DNA from: Dacryopinax spathularia
Lineage: Eukaryota; Basidiomycota; Dacrymycetes; Dacrymycetales; Dacrymycetaceae
Length of the DNA: 64,000 nt
Direction of reading: 5' to 3'
NCBI GenBank assembly: GCA_037974965.1
Contig: JBBPFI010000011.1
Location: 310,001-374,000 of the forward strand
Shown here: positions 35,915-48,558 of the stretch, one piece after another
Layout: each line of letters opens with the position of its first letter
How positions within the stretch are numbered: position 1 is the first letter of the stretch
The notes under the pieces: model-generated
Database searches by the model: none
The model's input: the letters and a program-made list of their open reading frames with translations, nothing else
What the model was told of the DNA's origin: nothing
Position numbers and translations under genes: made by a program

Positions 35915-37672
35915 ATGTCTTCTCCACGAAGGCTCTCCCCTGACAGGGTGGCCCTGGAAAAAGTTGCAGAGCTCCTCAATATTCCCGTTCCGGCTTCCCC
36001 GCAACCCTGCAGCATATGTCCTCGTCAATGTAAGGTCCGTGTCGCTCTTGGGAGATCGAAGGATAGCGACCCTAGAAACTATGGCAGAATATATGCGGTG
36101 GTGAGTGTGCTAGTACCGCTTGTATCTATCCCCAGACGCGTGTGACCAATGTTTTTCATAGTGCTGGAGATGTCGCAGCCTGTCTCTGGGAGGCTGGCAG
36201 TTCTTCAACGATCCATGGCCCGAAGATCTTCGGGAAGACTTGCGACAAGCACTCCGCGGTCTCTCTCACGACTGGTCCCCTTCACCAACAAATTCTCCTC
36301 CCGCCGCAACACAAGTACTCACGGCCATTCGCGGAACTGCGAAAAGGAACATGAAATGTGCTATCTGCGAAAAGCGATCTGCTCTCGCCTGCGACAAATC
36401 GATGTGCAAAGCGTGCTGTCTTGACGACGAGGTGGCACGCCGACTAAAGCAAGCCCGTGGTTGCGAGTTCCACCGCATTGGGAGTCTGCCAGCCTCTAGC
36501 GCTTCCCGGCGCGAGTCGCACGGATCGCGAGCAAACGCGGCGCCCGTGGACTTGCAGACAAATGTCCAGCCCACGATGGTCACGAATACCAGCGACCTTC
36601 CTGCTTCTGAGGGGTCCCGGCTGACAGGACCGCTTACAGTACGGGTGGGACGACCTCTGCGTTTCAAGCCCTATTCACAAATTCGAGCTCGGTTGTTTGA
36701 AGCGGAGGAGGCCAAGAAAGAAGCGGCGTACTTGGCATCATCCCGGGATGACGAATTGAGTCGATGTTTTCGTCTGCTACTTTTCTTGCCGGTACGTTCC
36801 GTCTTTCCTCGGAGTGGACAGCTCCTAAGCAAATACAGATCGGCCAGAAATTGACATTCTCCGGCCTCGTGGCCAACAAGAGCGCAAGTGGACTCACGAC
36901 GAGAGCGTCCGAGTGGCCGCCCCACGTTCAGCGCGTCATTAGGGAGCACATGGGAGACATGGGAGAGTGCTTGGCCATATACGAAGTTGCCAAGGGCGTC
37001 TGGTCCTTGTATGGATGGGAGACACTCCTTAAAGTGACAGCGGGTGAACTTCTCCTCTGCCGAACCTCAAGTGTGCCAGAGGATGCGAGAGAGGTGCTGG
37101 AGGCGGTCTCTTTATGTCGATCCCAGCCGGTCCGAGACGCACGGCGTACGAGGCTTCAAAACCATATGCAAACTCCTGCCAGCCCCGCGTCTCCGGCAAG
37201 ACTCACCGTTTCGCCGACCACGCCCCGGAGAGCCAACAATGCTCAAGTCGTTGTGGATCTCACCGGCGAGTCTGACCAATTCGGTACACCGCTCGACTTC
37301 TCCGGATTACCGCCATCATCGCCCACTTCATCGCCGAGTACCCCGGGCTCCAGTTCAGTAAGCCCTTGCAAGCGCCGGGCGATGAGTTTATGGCCAGGTA
37401 CCCGAACGTACGGCGAGATCCTCCGTGATTATCGTATCATCTGCGAGAAGGCCGGTACACATTCATCTACCCAGATGAGCGCTTTCAAGGCACACTATGG
37501 ATTCACACTGTCGTACAATACCTGGAAAGAGAACGTACGAGGCCTCCGTGCTACAGACCCGGCTGCTGTCGCTTTGCGCAAGCAATATGAGCGCGCGCCT
37601 GAAACACCATACACTGTGTTCCGCCGCGCCTTCACGGCTTTGCGGCAGGGAAGGTCACCATCTCCAGTGTAA
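35915..37672 (+). CDS. GRF-type zinc-finger protein with second cysteine cluster
   Basis: Three exons (35915-36100, 36162-36791, 36839-37672) give 549 residues. The N-terminus has a GRF-like finger interrupted by the first intron: CSICPRQCK ... YGRIYAV, then CWRCRSLSLGGWQFFNDPW. The C-x2/3-C pairs and the aromatic FF-x-D end fit GRF fingers of nucleic-acid enzymes. A second cluster follows at about 130-170: CAICEKRSALACDKSMCKACC and then GCEFH. The middle is Ser/Pro-rich. The C-terminal 100 residues form a helical module (TYGEILRDYRIICEKAG, YNTWKENVRGL). No catalytic domain was seen. GRF fingers bind single-stranded nucleic acid in TOP3A, NEIL3 and APE2; a nucleic-acid role here is plausible but unproven. 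Confidence 0.74.
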
Positions 37673-37888
37673 AAGCGCGTCGATAGGGATGGAATGTAAA
37701 GTGCAGTTATGAATTCTGGTTTACTGCATGCCACGTCTTCCCCTGTGACTCTTACTCGCACCGTAGCGGGACACAGCTTGCACACTGTAAGACCCTTAGA
37801 TAATCCGGAAAAGGAAAGCCTTCCCATTGGTTCGGCTCCTGGTCCTTGACCACGATCATTGTCCAGTAATCGTTGACCATACGGCCTC

Positions 37889-39293
37889 ATGAAGCTCGCT
37901 CCACCAAGCCAAGTCGTGATAGATGAATTTATGGAGATTGTGCGTGCCGCGTCTACAGAGTGTTTCTCTGCGCCGCATTGGTCCTCCCGCTACCACAGCA
38001 GGCCTGCATACTATGAAGTGCATATATGCATGTGGGATTCTGTCGTATCTGACGGGGCCCCGCAGGAGATGATCGATATGGTGGTCCAATCTGCGCCTGA
38101 GTGTTGCGCTGGGATTCCTCCGCCTTTCTTGTGGCCTCTTCCTACGCCGTATCGCCTGAAGTTGGGAACCGCGGCAGCTCGGGGGAAGATAATCTTGGAG
38201 ACGCGAGAGAGGAACACAGGAAGGGGTTCGAGAGTCGGCATAGCACGAGTGCGGGATCCGCTCCACGAACACTATAGCACTTACGATCGTACTCCCTCGG
38301 ATTTGGAGACTGCAAGAAGCGATAAAGGCTCGTCGAAGGATCAAGACTTCCGAGTCCCACTGCTGCACCAAGGAATCGCCGACAACACCGCCACAGCTGC
38401 ACCCTCAGGGCTTGAATCGGAAGACGCAACTCAGCTTCCACAAAAACGAGCGGCAAGGTCTCTCCCATTAAAGTCTTGTTTGAATGAAAGCGGGCTTGGC
38501 ATGGCTGAAGGAGAGGACCGTCCTCTACAGGACGACGCACGGGTCGATCCTTCGACGGCCCTCCGTCAAGGTGTCCAGCTGACCTGCAACGACTCTGAGC
38601 CGGAGAAGTGCTCAGAACCGCATCTTTCGATAACCGGAGTTCCGGAGACTGCGAAGCGTATCAATGAGGTATGTCAACCTGCGATCTGCATTGTGCTGCT
38701 GTTTTATCCGTACTGCAGGAGAATTCGCTAGGACCAGCCGTAACGCCGTCCAGTGCCATGGATGCTCAAGTAAGGCTCCCTGCAGCGTACCGTCCTCCGT
38801 CCACCTCCAACTGGCTCACTCCTTAGACATGCTCCACTCCTGAGCCGCAAAGATCGGACGAGGCAGAAGAAGGAAGACAGGGGGCAAGGATTGAAGGCAG
38901 CGTAGAGAGTGCGGTGATACAAGGGGATCGGCCGCAGGCATCCGTGAGCAGTGTGGTCTAGCACGGGTGATGCGGTTTGCCTAATTGTGATGCAGGGATG
39001 GACAACCGCATCCACGAAGCGGCCATGTCAAGATGTTTCCGTTGAGCTGTGTAAACCACAAAAGCGTGCCAGAACTGGCGCCGCGCCCGGAAGTAAGGAC
39101 GTCACGCAGCTCGTTATGAAGGACTTGGCTGGTAGGGTTCTGCTTGATTTCAGCTGAGCCCTTCGTTAATACTTTCATAGAGACCCGGTCGTGTATTGCC
39201 CGGGTCGCTGCGGATGCGGCTGCAGCAAAGGAATGCGTGATCGCCGGTTGGCTGCAGCTTTCGAAGCTTCGCACGGTTGTGCAGCGTTTATGA
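37889..39293 (+). CDS. Family 1 member b, without cysteine cluster
   Basis: Five exons (37889-38668, 38719-38769, 38827-38955, 38996-39131, 39181-39293) give 402 residues. The N-terminal module (residues about 20-105) parallels that of the gene at 40058: a Pro/Tyr stretch, then a helix, SAPECCAGIPPPFL and TPYRLKL aligning with YAPEYCIDLPSSFL and APDYRLRL. The rest is a low-complexity acidic/Ser-rich linker with a basic KRART motif and an Ala-rich, probably coiled-coil end (VAADAAAAKECV). The six-cysteine cluster of its paralogues is absent. If the last donor is not used, the protein would stop at 39157 instead. One intron (40 nt, donor GTCTAG) is unusually short and weak, so the model is less certain than its neighbours. 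Confidence 0.58.
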
Positions 39294-40057
39294 TTCCAAT
39301 CCACCTCTATCAGAGCCGCCTCCATGATGCAGACCTTCCCCTGATGTGCTTCTCCCGGCTTCGCATTGATCCACTGATGTAGTTGCGTCGTTCTATGACA
39401 TGCACACTCTATAATGAGCATTCAGTTCTACAGCAGCGGAAAACCATTCCGGAAAGATCAATATGTGAAGGGTGCGCGCGGCATTAGTAGCCCAGTAAGC
39501 GGCGAAACGACTGTGTCCGCGGGTGATGAGCTGAAGGAATGGATGAATACGTCTGATTGCAGAACAATGACATTACTCCCAGGCGATCAATGCCAATGGC
39601 CTGTTGAGGAAGCAACACCAGTCAGCTGATCCAAATGGCCTCCCACGATCTACCCAGTTGGTCCAGGAGTGCGCGCACCAGGGCTCCAAAAGGTGCCTGA
39701 GTCCTCCCGTCTGACGGACGTCCGAACGAAGAATCGCCGGAGTCCCTGGCGGAGCTCCGGCCCAGTATGGTTGCGCGGAAGTCCGCGCCTCCACGCTGCC
39801 TGCTCGTCGGAGGCGCCCGCCCGGACATCCGCTCCTCGAACCCTTCTGCAGACCCATAGCCCGGACGTGCTCGTATCTCGCGTAGCTTCATCATCGACTA
39901 GACCTTCGTTGCCCGCACACCCAGGCCGATAGATACGAGCATATTTGACGCCCTACAAGCTGCGGCTGTGTCATTGGCTGGCTGTGTCGCGCAGGCGAAA
40001 GCGCAGTTGGTTACGGCCAAGCGCACCCCTTCGACTGCAACATCCAATCAACCGGCC
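39294..40057. promoter_or_regulatory. Upstream region with four CGGA-NN-TCCG palindromes
   Basis: Palindromes start at 39715 (CG), 39750 (GC), 39776 (AG) and 39822 (CA), 226-343 bases upstream of the ATG at 40058. A 71-codon frame at 39414-39629 has no recognisable features and is not called a gene. Confidence 0.45.
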
Positions 40058-41578
40058 ATGCAGGACATCAATCTGCGCACGCTCCTGTATTCGCCCCTGG
40101 AGTCATCTCCAAAGAAGAGCCGGTTGAAAACGAAAATAAGCGAGTGGACCAAGTTGGTGGACCTAGCCGCTACTCAAGTCACGCTGAGGAATGACTGGCA
40201 AACCGTGTACGATACGGAGCCCCGTGCATACGAAGTGCGCAGGCCACCCCATTTCAAGTCCGCGCTGGCTGACGAATGTACAATACAGGAACTAGCGAAG
40301 GACATAATCGAATACGCGCCGGAATATTGCATTGATCTCCCTTCATCGTTCTTGGAGCCTTGGGCCCCCGACTATCGTCTCCGCCTCCTCCAAGCCGGTT
40401 TATTGGCCTCCAAGCCCGATGTGGGAGCGATCGATGGTCCCAGTGGCGGACGGGTGCAAGACGAAGTGACGGAGGAATTTTCGTCAAGTGTAAGCACACC
40501 ACTGTCGCCTGATTGACTGCCTGCTAAACCTTGCGGGTGGTCGCCTGCCTGCACCTATCCTCTGGACAGGTAAGACTGCTACCGGACCACATCTCTATAC
40601 TCTCACCGACCTCTCTCAGCACATGTTCAGAGCGCCCACCGAGAGCGAGTGCGATGATGCCCAGCCCGCATCAACGCTGTCTCCCGAAGACCGTCGTCAA
40701 GCGGAATCCATTCCGCACTCGACACCTACCGAGAGACAAACATTTGCAATCGTTCTAGAGCCCGAAAATAGTCACGCGGATGCGATAATGGTCTCCAACA
40801 CGCTGTCGACGGAGGTACGCCAGCAGAAGTACTCCAAGGCTCGTCGAGCTCGCTCCTTATGATGCAGGTGGATCTCGGCGCAAGGACACGTATTGGGACC
40901 GAGGAAGAGCCGACGGAAACACCAGCGACCGCTGACGTACGTGGTGATTTCGGACGCTTTTCGTCGCTTCTCACATCTCAATAAGCAGGGCGCTTCTGCA
41001 GAGCAGCTGGTCACGCCTATCCCGATCAGCACCTTAACTCGCGAAGCCTTGGACGAGCATGCACGGTGGAAAGCTGCCAAACTGCAACTCCTGACACTGC
41101 TGGAAGAGAAGCTACGTGACGGTAAAGATACTGCCTTTCTCGAGAGATGTGGCGAGGTCCAAGTCGTGCGTATGTTCCATCTCGTGCAGGCATGTGCTTA
41201 GCTCGCTGCAGTGCGACGGTTGCCTCTACAATGCATCCTTGGAGGGAGACGTGCCCAGTTGGGAATGCACGCGGTCGTCGGCGGACCACCAGTCTTGCGA
41301 TGTCTGCGAGCGCAGAGGGGAAGTCTGTTCGTTCGCAGGTTAGCCATAACCGTGTTGTGTGATACTCTGCACGCGTCTGACTAGTTACAGCGCTGAAGCA
41401 AAACGATGCCGGAGCGGCCAGTCTGCCGCTGACCACGCAGCGCGTCTTCCGCTTGCGCTCTTTGTTGGACGGAGAATTGGCGCCGCGCCGCGCGCTTCTT
41501 GATGATTGCATTGTGGAAATACGGCGCAACATCGATGTTGTCATAACCGGTCAGTGCTGGCTCTCCCACGGGCGTTGA
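40058..41578 (+). CDS. Six-cysteine cluster protein, family 1 member c
   Basis: Six exons (40058-40489, 40620-40814, 40868-40936, 40989-41165, 41212-41338, 41391-41578) splice to 395 residues. Modules in order: N-terminal helical module with WQTVYDTEPRAYEV and APEYCIDLPSSFL; Ser/Thr/Pro linker; a helix with LLTLLEEKLRDGKDTAFLERC, nearly the same as LIEQKLDEGKDEAFLQKC in the gene at 54250-56343; the cluster C292-x2-C295-x14-C310-x9-C320-x2-C323-x6-C330 then SF; and a C-terminal coiled coil (RSLLDGELAPRRALLDD). A phase-0 intron ends exactly before C292 and a phase-1 intron follows the SF motif. The first intron contains an internal acceptor-donor junction (CAG/GTAAGA at 40569/40570). Biochemical role unknown; zinc binding likely from the cysteine pattern. 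Confidence 0.75.
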
Positions 41579-42074
41579 GAAAGACTTCATGTGCATGTAT
41601 CAGACGCGATGTATGACTTCGAACTAGCGCAGAGGTATTTACACCGCGCCCACGGGTATCTCCTGTCGGGGTGGCGGCGGCTCGATATGGCGGAGGAATT
41701 CTTTACATCCTGTAGCTAAGCCTTGTTGCATAAGTAGTAGTCTCGCTGTGTATGATCCGCGTCATGTCAGGGATGATCTTTCCAAATTTGACCTAAAACT
41801 ACTCATCTAACATCTCAACCATTGCCGTCGCGCAGCCAGTACTCACACTCCCTAGCGCTTTCGCCGTTTTGGCCCGCACCCTTTCCAAGGCCATTCCTTA
41901 AGAGAGAGGCGGCCGTGTTCTAGGACGGTTCGGCCTCGTACTTCGGGACTCTGATCAACTGGTCTCCTGCGTACGACTGAACGCTCCGATCTGGCGTAGC
42001 CTTCACACCCGTTCACACGGCTCACCTATCCTGCTTGAGTATCCGGCACTACTTACGTGTCCCATCATATGGCT
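41579..42074. other. Intergenic, nothing recognised
   Basis: No open frame of interest and no repeat clearly seen; leads into the 173-bp tandem array. Confidence 0.4.
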
Positions 42075-42595
42075 ACTGCCGAGTCTTCTACCATACTCAA
42101 TATCCCGTCATACGAAAACCTCCCATTTGATTCAAGCATCTCGTGATACTCCTACATCCCGTCATACCCAAATATCCCATAATACTTGGACTCCTATGAT
42201 ACTCCATCCTCCCGCCCTATGGTCGAGTCCAATGATGCCATCACGCGACTGCCGAGTCTCTTACCACACCCAATATCTCATGATACGAAAACATCCCATT
42301 TTCCTCAAGCATCTCGTGATACTCCTGCATCCCGCCATACCCAAATATCCCATAATACTTGGACTCCTATGATACTCCATCCTCCCGCCCTATGTTCGAG
42401 TCCAATGATGCCATCACGCGACTGCCGAGTCTCTTACCACACTCAATATCTCATGATACGAAAACATCCCATTTTACTCAAGCATCTCGTGATACTCCTG
42501 CATCCCGCCATACCCAAACATCCCATGATACATGGACTCCTATGATACTTGAACTTCCCGCCTTATGTTGGAATCCTATCGTGCCATCATGCTAC
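42075..42595. repeat. 173-bp tandem repeat, about three copies
   Basis: Period fixed by equivalent positions 42186 and 42359. The unit contains cccgccctatgNtcgagtcc, aatgatgccatcacgcgac and several atcccNNgatact motifs, which are the reverse complement of the tatNNtggga core seen near 27.3 and 62.6 kb. The higher-order unit therefore seems built from the same short core. Confidence 0.85.
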
Positions 42596-42774
42596 TGTCT
42601 TCCTATGGGTGTACCTCACTTACATTGCAAACTGTGCGCTCCCAGTGGAAAGGCCCGGCGATCTATCCAAAGTACAGCCTATAGCTTACGGAGCTCCGCC
42701 CTCAAAGCAGTTCTGCCATAAAGCTTAAATCGACAGTCCCGCTCACTTCGCGCATGGTAGCTGTTGGTAGGGAA

Positions 42775-42951
42775 CGGAGGTCCGAAAAGGAAATGTTCAA
42801 ACGGAGGTCCGTAAAGGAACTGTAAAACGGAGGTCCGTGGGCCCTTGACTCGCCAAGGCATGCAACGGGTGGACCTCCGTCCCGGAAGGAAAACATCGGC
42901 CGGAGGTCCGGTCAAAACCGACATTGTGAGAAGTGGTTCGTCGGAGGTCCG
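42775..42951. promoter_or_regulatory. Array of five CGGA-GG-TCCG palindromes
   Basis: Copies start at 42775, 42802, 42828, 42901 and 42942; all have centre GG, unlike the mixed centres elsewhere, so the array is locally homogenised. Spacers are AT-rich (for example aaaaggaaatgttcaa) and differ from one another, so this is not a simple tandem repeat. Confidence 0.5.
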
Positions 42952-43371
42952 TTTTGCTCCAGCCCATTCCTCAGGCGATTACATTTGGCGCCTTCCCCAA
43001 ACTCTCAAGCGGCGTGTGCTCACAACATCTATCATTGTACCTGTGTAAAGCTCATCTGTCGAGCTCGCCCGTCGGAGCCACAGGAAACCGGAAGACACAT
43101 TTATTATAAAAACAAGGGCGCCAGAACATGGTCTCTGAGGCAATACTTGGGGGGTCGCGGCGCAATCACGTACATCCGACGAGCACAATACCCATCCCAA
43201 CATTGAGCCCTGGTTTGAGCCGGCTTTCTTGCTGAACATATCTACTTTGGCCCCGAAGCTAAGCTCCACGAAAACGACGAACAACAACGACAAAACCATT
43301 CGTTCCGATCATGAGGGACGCCTTTCTTCCTTGGTAACTCTGACAGTCGTAATGTCGTGGTGCGAGTCTCC

Positions 43372-44415
43372 CTATGTGCGATTGGCCGTGGGCAGACCGC
43401 AGAAGCGCTCGTAAGCTTGCAAAGAGGCATTCGCCATGCCTAATGCCAGATCCGCCGCCATCAAAGCCGAGTCCTTCGCCGCCAGTTCAGTCTTCGCCGC
43501 ATCGATGATAGAATTCGCTTTGCGAAGAGTAATGACTTCGGAGCATCAGCGCCGCTCAAGCATGACGGTATTCTCTTACCCAGGAACGCAATGGCCCCTA
43601 TCATTGCCAGCCAAAAGAAAGACATTAAGGCGAGCCAGTTTAGGCCCTCGACGCCAGTCACAGTGAGCTGAATCTCACGAAGGAGCCAGTAGAAGGTGTC
43701 GGCCAGGCTCTGCAATAGGAATGTAGGAAGATGAACGAGAACCCAGGCCAGACCACCGGCGAGCTGACGAATATGAAGAGGATCCGAGCGGACACGGTTG
43801 TTGTCTCGGGTATCGACTTCCGGCATCTCGGCGTTAGCGATAGGAGGGTTGTCAGTCGAAACCAGGGCCTATGGGATAAGCGGTTGAGAATCAACATAAA
43901 CAGGGACAGAATAGGCTAGCGTACCTCCTCTGGCATTTTGCCCCTTCCTTGCTGGGCGATGTACTCGGGTGTCCAGAGATTGTGATAAAGCGATGGACTG
44001 GACAGCGACGGAGCGGGCAAGGGTCCAATCAAGTGTGGGGCGAGTAAGGATCTGACGGCGTCCGGAAGCTTTTCCTGCGCACCTTTCGGATTCAAAGTAC
44101 CCTGCTCCCCCACTCTGTTCGTCGAACCTCAGGGGCACGAGTTCATCTGCACCAGACGTTGGACAGGGCGGCCCCTGCATGGAATTTGTTCACCATTTCG
44201 ATTTATCGTGGTTGATTGCGGAGAGGCATACCTGTGATCGGGGAAAAGGTATACAGAAAACCAGCGTAGAAGGATGGTTCTCCTGGAGCGGGGACAAGCT
44301 GGTGTCTGCTTGCGCTCCGTAAGGAGGAGGCCCGGGCTCCTCCACAGAATATGCATTGGAACTGCCTATTTCTCGATCGGGACTGCGCAATGAGACTCGC
44401 TGCCACAGCAGATTC
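43372..44415 (-). CDS. Possible membrane protein with Ala-rich coiled-coil tail
   Basis: On the minus strand the last two exons (about 43875-43580 and 43535-43372, 44-nt intron) encode hydrophobic segments (LVHLPTFLLQSL and LNWLALMSFFWLAMIGAIAFL) followed by an Ala-rich helix (IIDAAKTELAAKDSALMAADLA) and a stop. Upstream exon-like segments contain LPDAVRSLLAPHLIGPLP and CIFCGG, but their junctions are ambiguous: two frames stay open in parallel. The Ala-rich tail resembles the C-terminal helix of the gene at 54250-56343 (EAKTEFQHAQTAFDSA), so this may be the 3' part of the long gene immediately upstream rather than a separate gene. Confidence 0.42.
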
Positions 44416-44962
44416 CTAAACACTGTGCATATACCACACTGTTAGTGAGGGCTGAGTGTATGGAGCGGGTGGGGCGCACATTGACTCGGTCTTCCCGCAG
44501 ACATCGAGACCTGCCAGCGTCCCCCGAAATCGTAGCAAGAAGTTCTTGGATTCGGTGCCAGGCACAGAAAGTGATAGCGCTGGTCAAAGCGAGAGGGTAA
44601 AGTACACGGAGGTAGGCGGCATGGGAAGAGCCTTTGCCTACGATGACGATGATGGAGGACTGGAAAGGGGAAAGGTAATGCCTCCGTTCCGTGAGGATGT
44701 GTTGGCAGTTCAGCCAGTCTGTTTCCGCAGCCGCACACTCCACACAGCGGGTTCCGATCGCGACGCTTTCCAAATCTCTCCCCAAGCGCTCGATTGGCCG
44801 CAACTGGTTTTCGTCATTAATCTATAGGTCGGAGCAACAGTACAACAATTCAGTGCAACAAGCACCCAGTCAAAATCTAGAGATACATCCAAGTCTCCTA
44901 ATACAGCTGCCACGCAGGGGCCGTCTACTGTCTCACAGGAAACCCAAGTTGTCAAGCATTTA

Positions 44963-47900
44963 TCAATCCGTGCCACCACTTCCTTTCAGAGACTTCTTGA
45001 TCTTCTGCTTTTCATTCTTCGTCAACGGCCGGAGCTTTGTCCATCCCAACATGCTTCGAAGCCTCTCCCACACAGTCTGTTGCTTGGGGCGCTTGCCTTT
45101 CACCCATACACAACCAGGCTTCAGGTAAACGTCCCCAGGAACTTGCCAACATTGTAAGCGGGTACATAGGCAATCAGACCGAATAGACGTACTGTCCTTG
45201 ACATCCCCCATGCACCACAAACATGACCTGCCCCTGGCTGCGCAGCCGTAGCAGCTCTTCTTCGGGACAGTCACACAAATTTCCGTGATTCGATACCAAG
45301 GGACCTCAGAGGTAGTATCATCCTCCGTTGGTTCCCCTCTTATGCGGAAGTTTTCATCGTCGGCCCCACGACGTTCATCGTCGTCCTCGTCACTGCTGCA
45401 GCTCGAGGCATCATCTTCGTCATCGTCATCGACTTTGTCTAGCGGGTGCATGGTGGATTGACACGTTTGGCAACGATAAGGACCGTGAGCGAACTGTACA
45501 GCAATCAGTGCACGGAGCAAATCATACACAGCAAGGCCTTACAATCAAGCTACATTCTCCTGGCCAATTAGTAACCACCCATCCCCATCGACGAACCAGC
45601 GCTGCGGTCACTTCTTCCGGGCGCAAGGAGACCGCTTCGAATTGATGACAACTTTCCGAACGCATTGCTGGCACGTATCGTACGACATGTTGCTTCAGGT
45701 GTGCCAGTCTGAGGCTGATCCACATCGGTGAACTGAACCGATCTGGCCGGCCGCCATAATACCACTCTAACAGATGGCGTTGGGGATCGTCCAGCAGATT
45801 TTTACGCTGCAGCGCAGTCGCATTTGGGCGAGCCTTGCTTCTCCCTGGCCTGCGGATGACTTTCCTTGTAGAGCCACCATTGTGTTCAGTGCCTTCGTTG
45901 TTGGAGTTGGACTCAAAGGCAGCAGTTTGAGGCCTACTTTCAGCGGACCCTCTAGTAGGGCTAGCAATCGGGCTGCCCGAAGCCGACGGCCGTCCAACGT
46001 GTTGACGCTTCGGACTCTCCATGTCGCCGTCCCTTGACGTTACGCTCTCCGTACGGCGACGCTTCTGTGTCGGACTCATGGCGTCATTGCCGTTACGCTC
46101 CTGGTGCTTGGTTCGCTCTAATTCGGACGCCTTGGAAGATGACTGCTGGGACACGTCTTCCTGAGCGCCCCTGTCTTGGGCGCATGGAGTTTCCGCGGTC
46201 TCCCCCATTGGTGCGTCCGGGACATTGTTGCAGTCTGAATCGCCTAACGGTTTGGACCAATCCACGGGATCTGCGGACCAGTCGTCCAGGGTGGCTGGAG
46301 GAGCCATGGTCTCGATCGTGCTCCCGTCATCCGTATCGGTTCGTCTAGGGTCCAGCTGAATTTCTGGACATCCCTTATGGCCGACGGGAGGGGAAGGCCG
46401 GTCCGCCGTCTGGCCAAACTCTTCAGCAGCCGCGCTCAAATCTTCAGCCGACCCTTGCGGGGCAAATCGAGCTCGCTTGGGAGCGTGGCCAGCACTTGCA
46501 AGATCGGAGGACTTCCCATGTAAATCCGGTGCGTCGAGCTCCTTCCTGGCTTGTAGGTCATCTACAGCATGTGAGGCTGGTGCAGCTATGGCTTTTTCTC
46601 GGGCTACGACGGCTTGCGCATGCATGCGCCACACGTAGCGGCGTATATCCCATTCCAGTTTCTCAGCCGTGTAGTCGTACACGTGCAAGCATTGCATCCT
46701 GATGCCTGTTGGGATAACGCGGACATCAGGGAGCCAAGGGTGAATGTCCTCGAATATGGCGCGGGAAGTGTGCAAGACGTGCAAAACCTTCTGGAGCTCT
46801 TCATGCAGGCCATTAGGCAACTCCTCGTAGTCAAGCTCATCATAAGTCGAATAGAAGGTTCCCTACCATGTTGAATATCCCACCCTCAGGTTGATAAAGA
46901 CACTCACAATAATGGCGCATGCGTTATGCGCCCATACTCGCAGCGCAGCCTCATTCCGCCGATCGTCCTGAGAACGGAGTGGAACACGCAACGTCGAGTT
47001 GATCTTACGACTCCACACGTCCACTGGGATCGCGCATCGTGCTCGTCGGTCCAGGCCTGAGACCATCAAGCAGCGCTCCGCGTACATCGTAGGAAACTCT
47101 TCGAAGGTGAGGAGACTAGCTGGAATGGGAATACCGATGTCCTCGTGTCCCTCCAACAAAGTACTCAACCTTTTGACAAGGTCAATAATGTGAGTGGTCA
47201 TTGGCGAGCGGGGGGGAATCCTGGCCATGAGGCACTGCACGAGGTAACAAGTCTGCGCTGCCGTGAGTGACTCAGACACGAAATAGTGGTAGACGCCGCA
47301 CCGCAGTGTCTGTCGCATAATGAAGATATAGCTCCACAGAGGTGAGAGCATCGGGCGTATGGTCCCAAGAAGGAGTTGGCCATGTCTCTTGAAGCAATTT
47401 CGTTCCGTAATGAGAATCCAGAAGTGCTCAACAATGTTGCGTCGTCCGATCCATCGATCCGTCAATGTCGGTCTTCCACCACTCCTTCCGGCTGAATGTC
47501 GGGCGAAGGGTGACGGGCAGCTGAAGCATGAGGGGTGGAATACGTCCTAAAGCAAAGGCTCGAAACGGAGCGGGCGTCCACTCGGAGTTCAAGAGTGTAT
47601 TGTGTCCTCGAATGCCATGAAGAACGCATGCCAGTTTCGTATACTGGATGTGCTGTATGAAGGTACACTGCAGCATGCCCGGCCATATGCCGATCTTCAG
47701 CGCCCTACCCGTCACCACGCTTTGCTTCTGTCCCGGTTTCAGTGCGGCACAAAGACGATAGTAGGGGAACACACCCAAAGTGCCGTAGCTGTTTTTATCC
47801 ACGCATCTACCGCTGCTTTCGCTTCTTTGCTCTCTGGCGAAGGCGGATCACCAAGTTCTTCGAACAAAGCTTGTACGAGCTGAGAGTATAACAGGCGAAG

Positions 47901-48558
47901 AACTTCAGACCAGAGCAAAGTGGGACGTTCGGTATCACCGTACACGCTGGCCCACAGAAAGAGCGTTCCATCCTCCTCAACGAAAGAGGGCGGTCGCGGA
48001 TCCACTGGAGGACGCAGAGCCGAATACTGCGATCCCAGGAACGTCCAATACGTAGCGGGAAGTAGAGTCATATCGAGTGGCACTTCCGCTATGTCCGGTG
48101 TATGCGAACGACCCGCATACAAATCCCGGTATACTGCCAATATCTTCCGGATCCGTTGCTCGAGGATCGAAGGATGTCGACCAGACATCGAAAGCCAGTA
48201 GAAGAACCGAATGTATATGTTCTATGGTTCTGTCAGGAAGCATCTCGAACGTATGTTGGTGCATACATACTGCAATTCTGCCCTCCTCTTGCAGGAGCGA
48301 CTGGTCTCTGAAGTTGCGCTTCTTCACAACAAGATGTCCATCCAGGGCGGCGAGCGTATGCTCCACAAACTCTCCCATATGCGTATAGACAACACGTTGG
48401 ATGTTGTCCCGGCTTCGACCGATAGCGGGATCCTCACTCATCCGCACAAACGGATCAGGCGAAACGACGCCCGGCTGAGCATCACGATTGACAATATTGT
48501 TCCCTGCTTTCACGCCTGGGGACACAACGTCATCTTGCGCCATAATGGCCATTGTCAT
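44963..48558 (-). CDS. Large protein: family 2 N-terminus joined to family 1 C-terminus
   Basis: Start ATG at 48558. Clear exons are 48558-48271, 48221-47775 and 47727 onward, then a long segment ending 46908, then 46862 to about 45553, then the terminal exons to 44963. Introns are 45-54 nt; one junction near 47.5-47.6 kb is unresolved. The first 300 residues match the family 2 proteins at 51654 and 57081 (helical block before an intron, then VYGDTERPTLLW against VFGPSTYRAW). From about 46.9 kb the family 1 plan begins: helical module, long acidic/Ser-rich linker with KRARF, then C-x2-C, a large Asp/Glu-rich insertion, and C-x7-C-x2-C-x6-C then LW, preceded by a phase-0 intron. It is either one fused gene or two adjacent genes read in the same direction. 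Confidence 0.55.

Noticed and set aside
43658-44180. Alternative open frames parallel to the possible membrane protein
   Set aside because: They splice in phase but yield no plausible hydrophobic or helical pattern and end early; kept only as a reason for low confidence.
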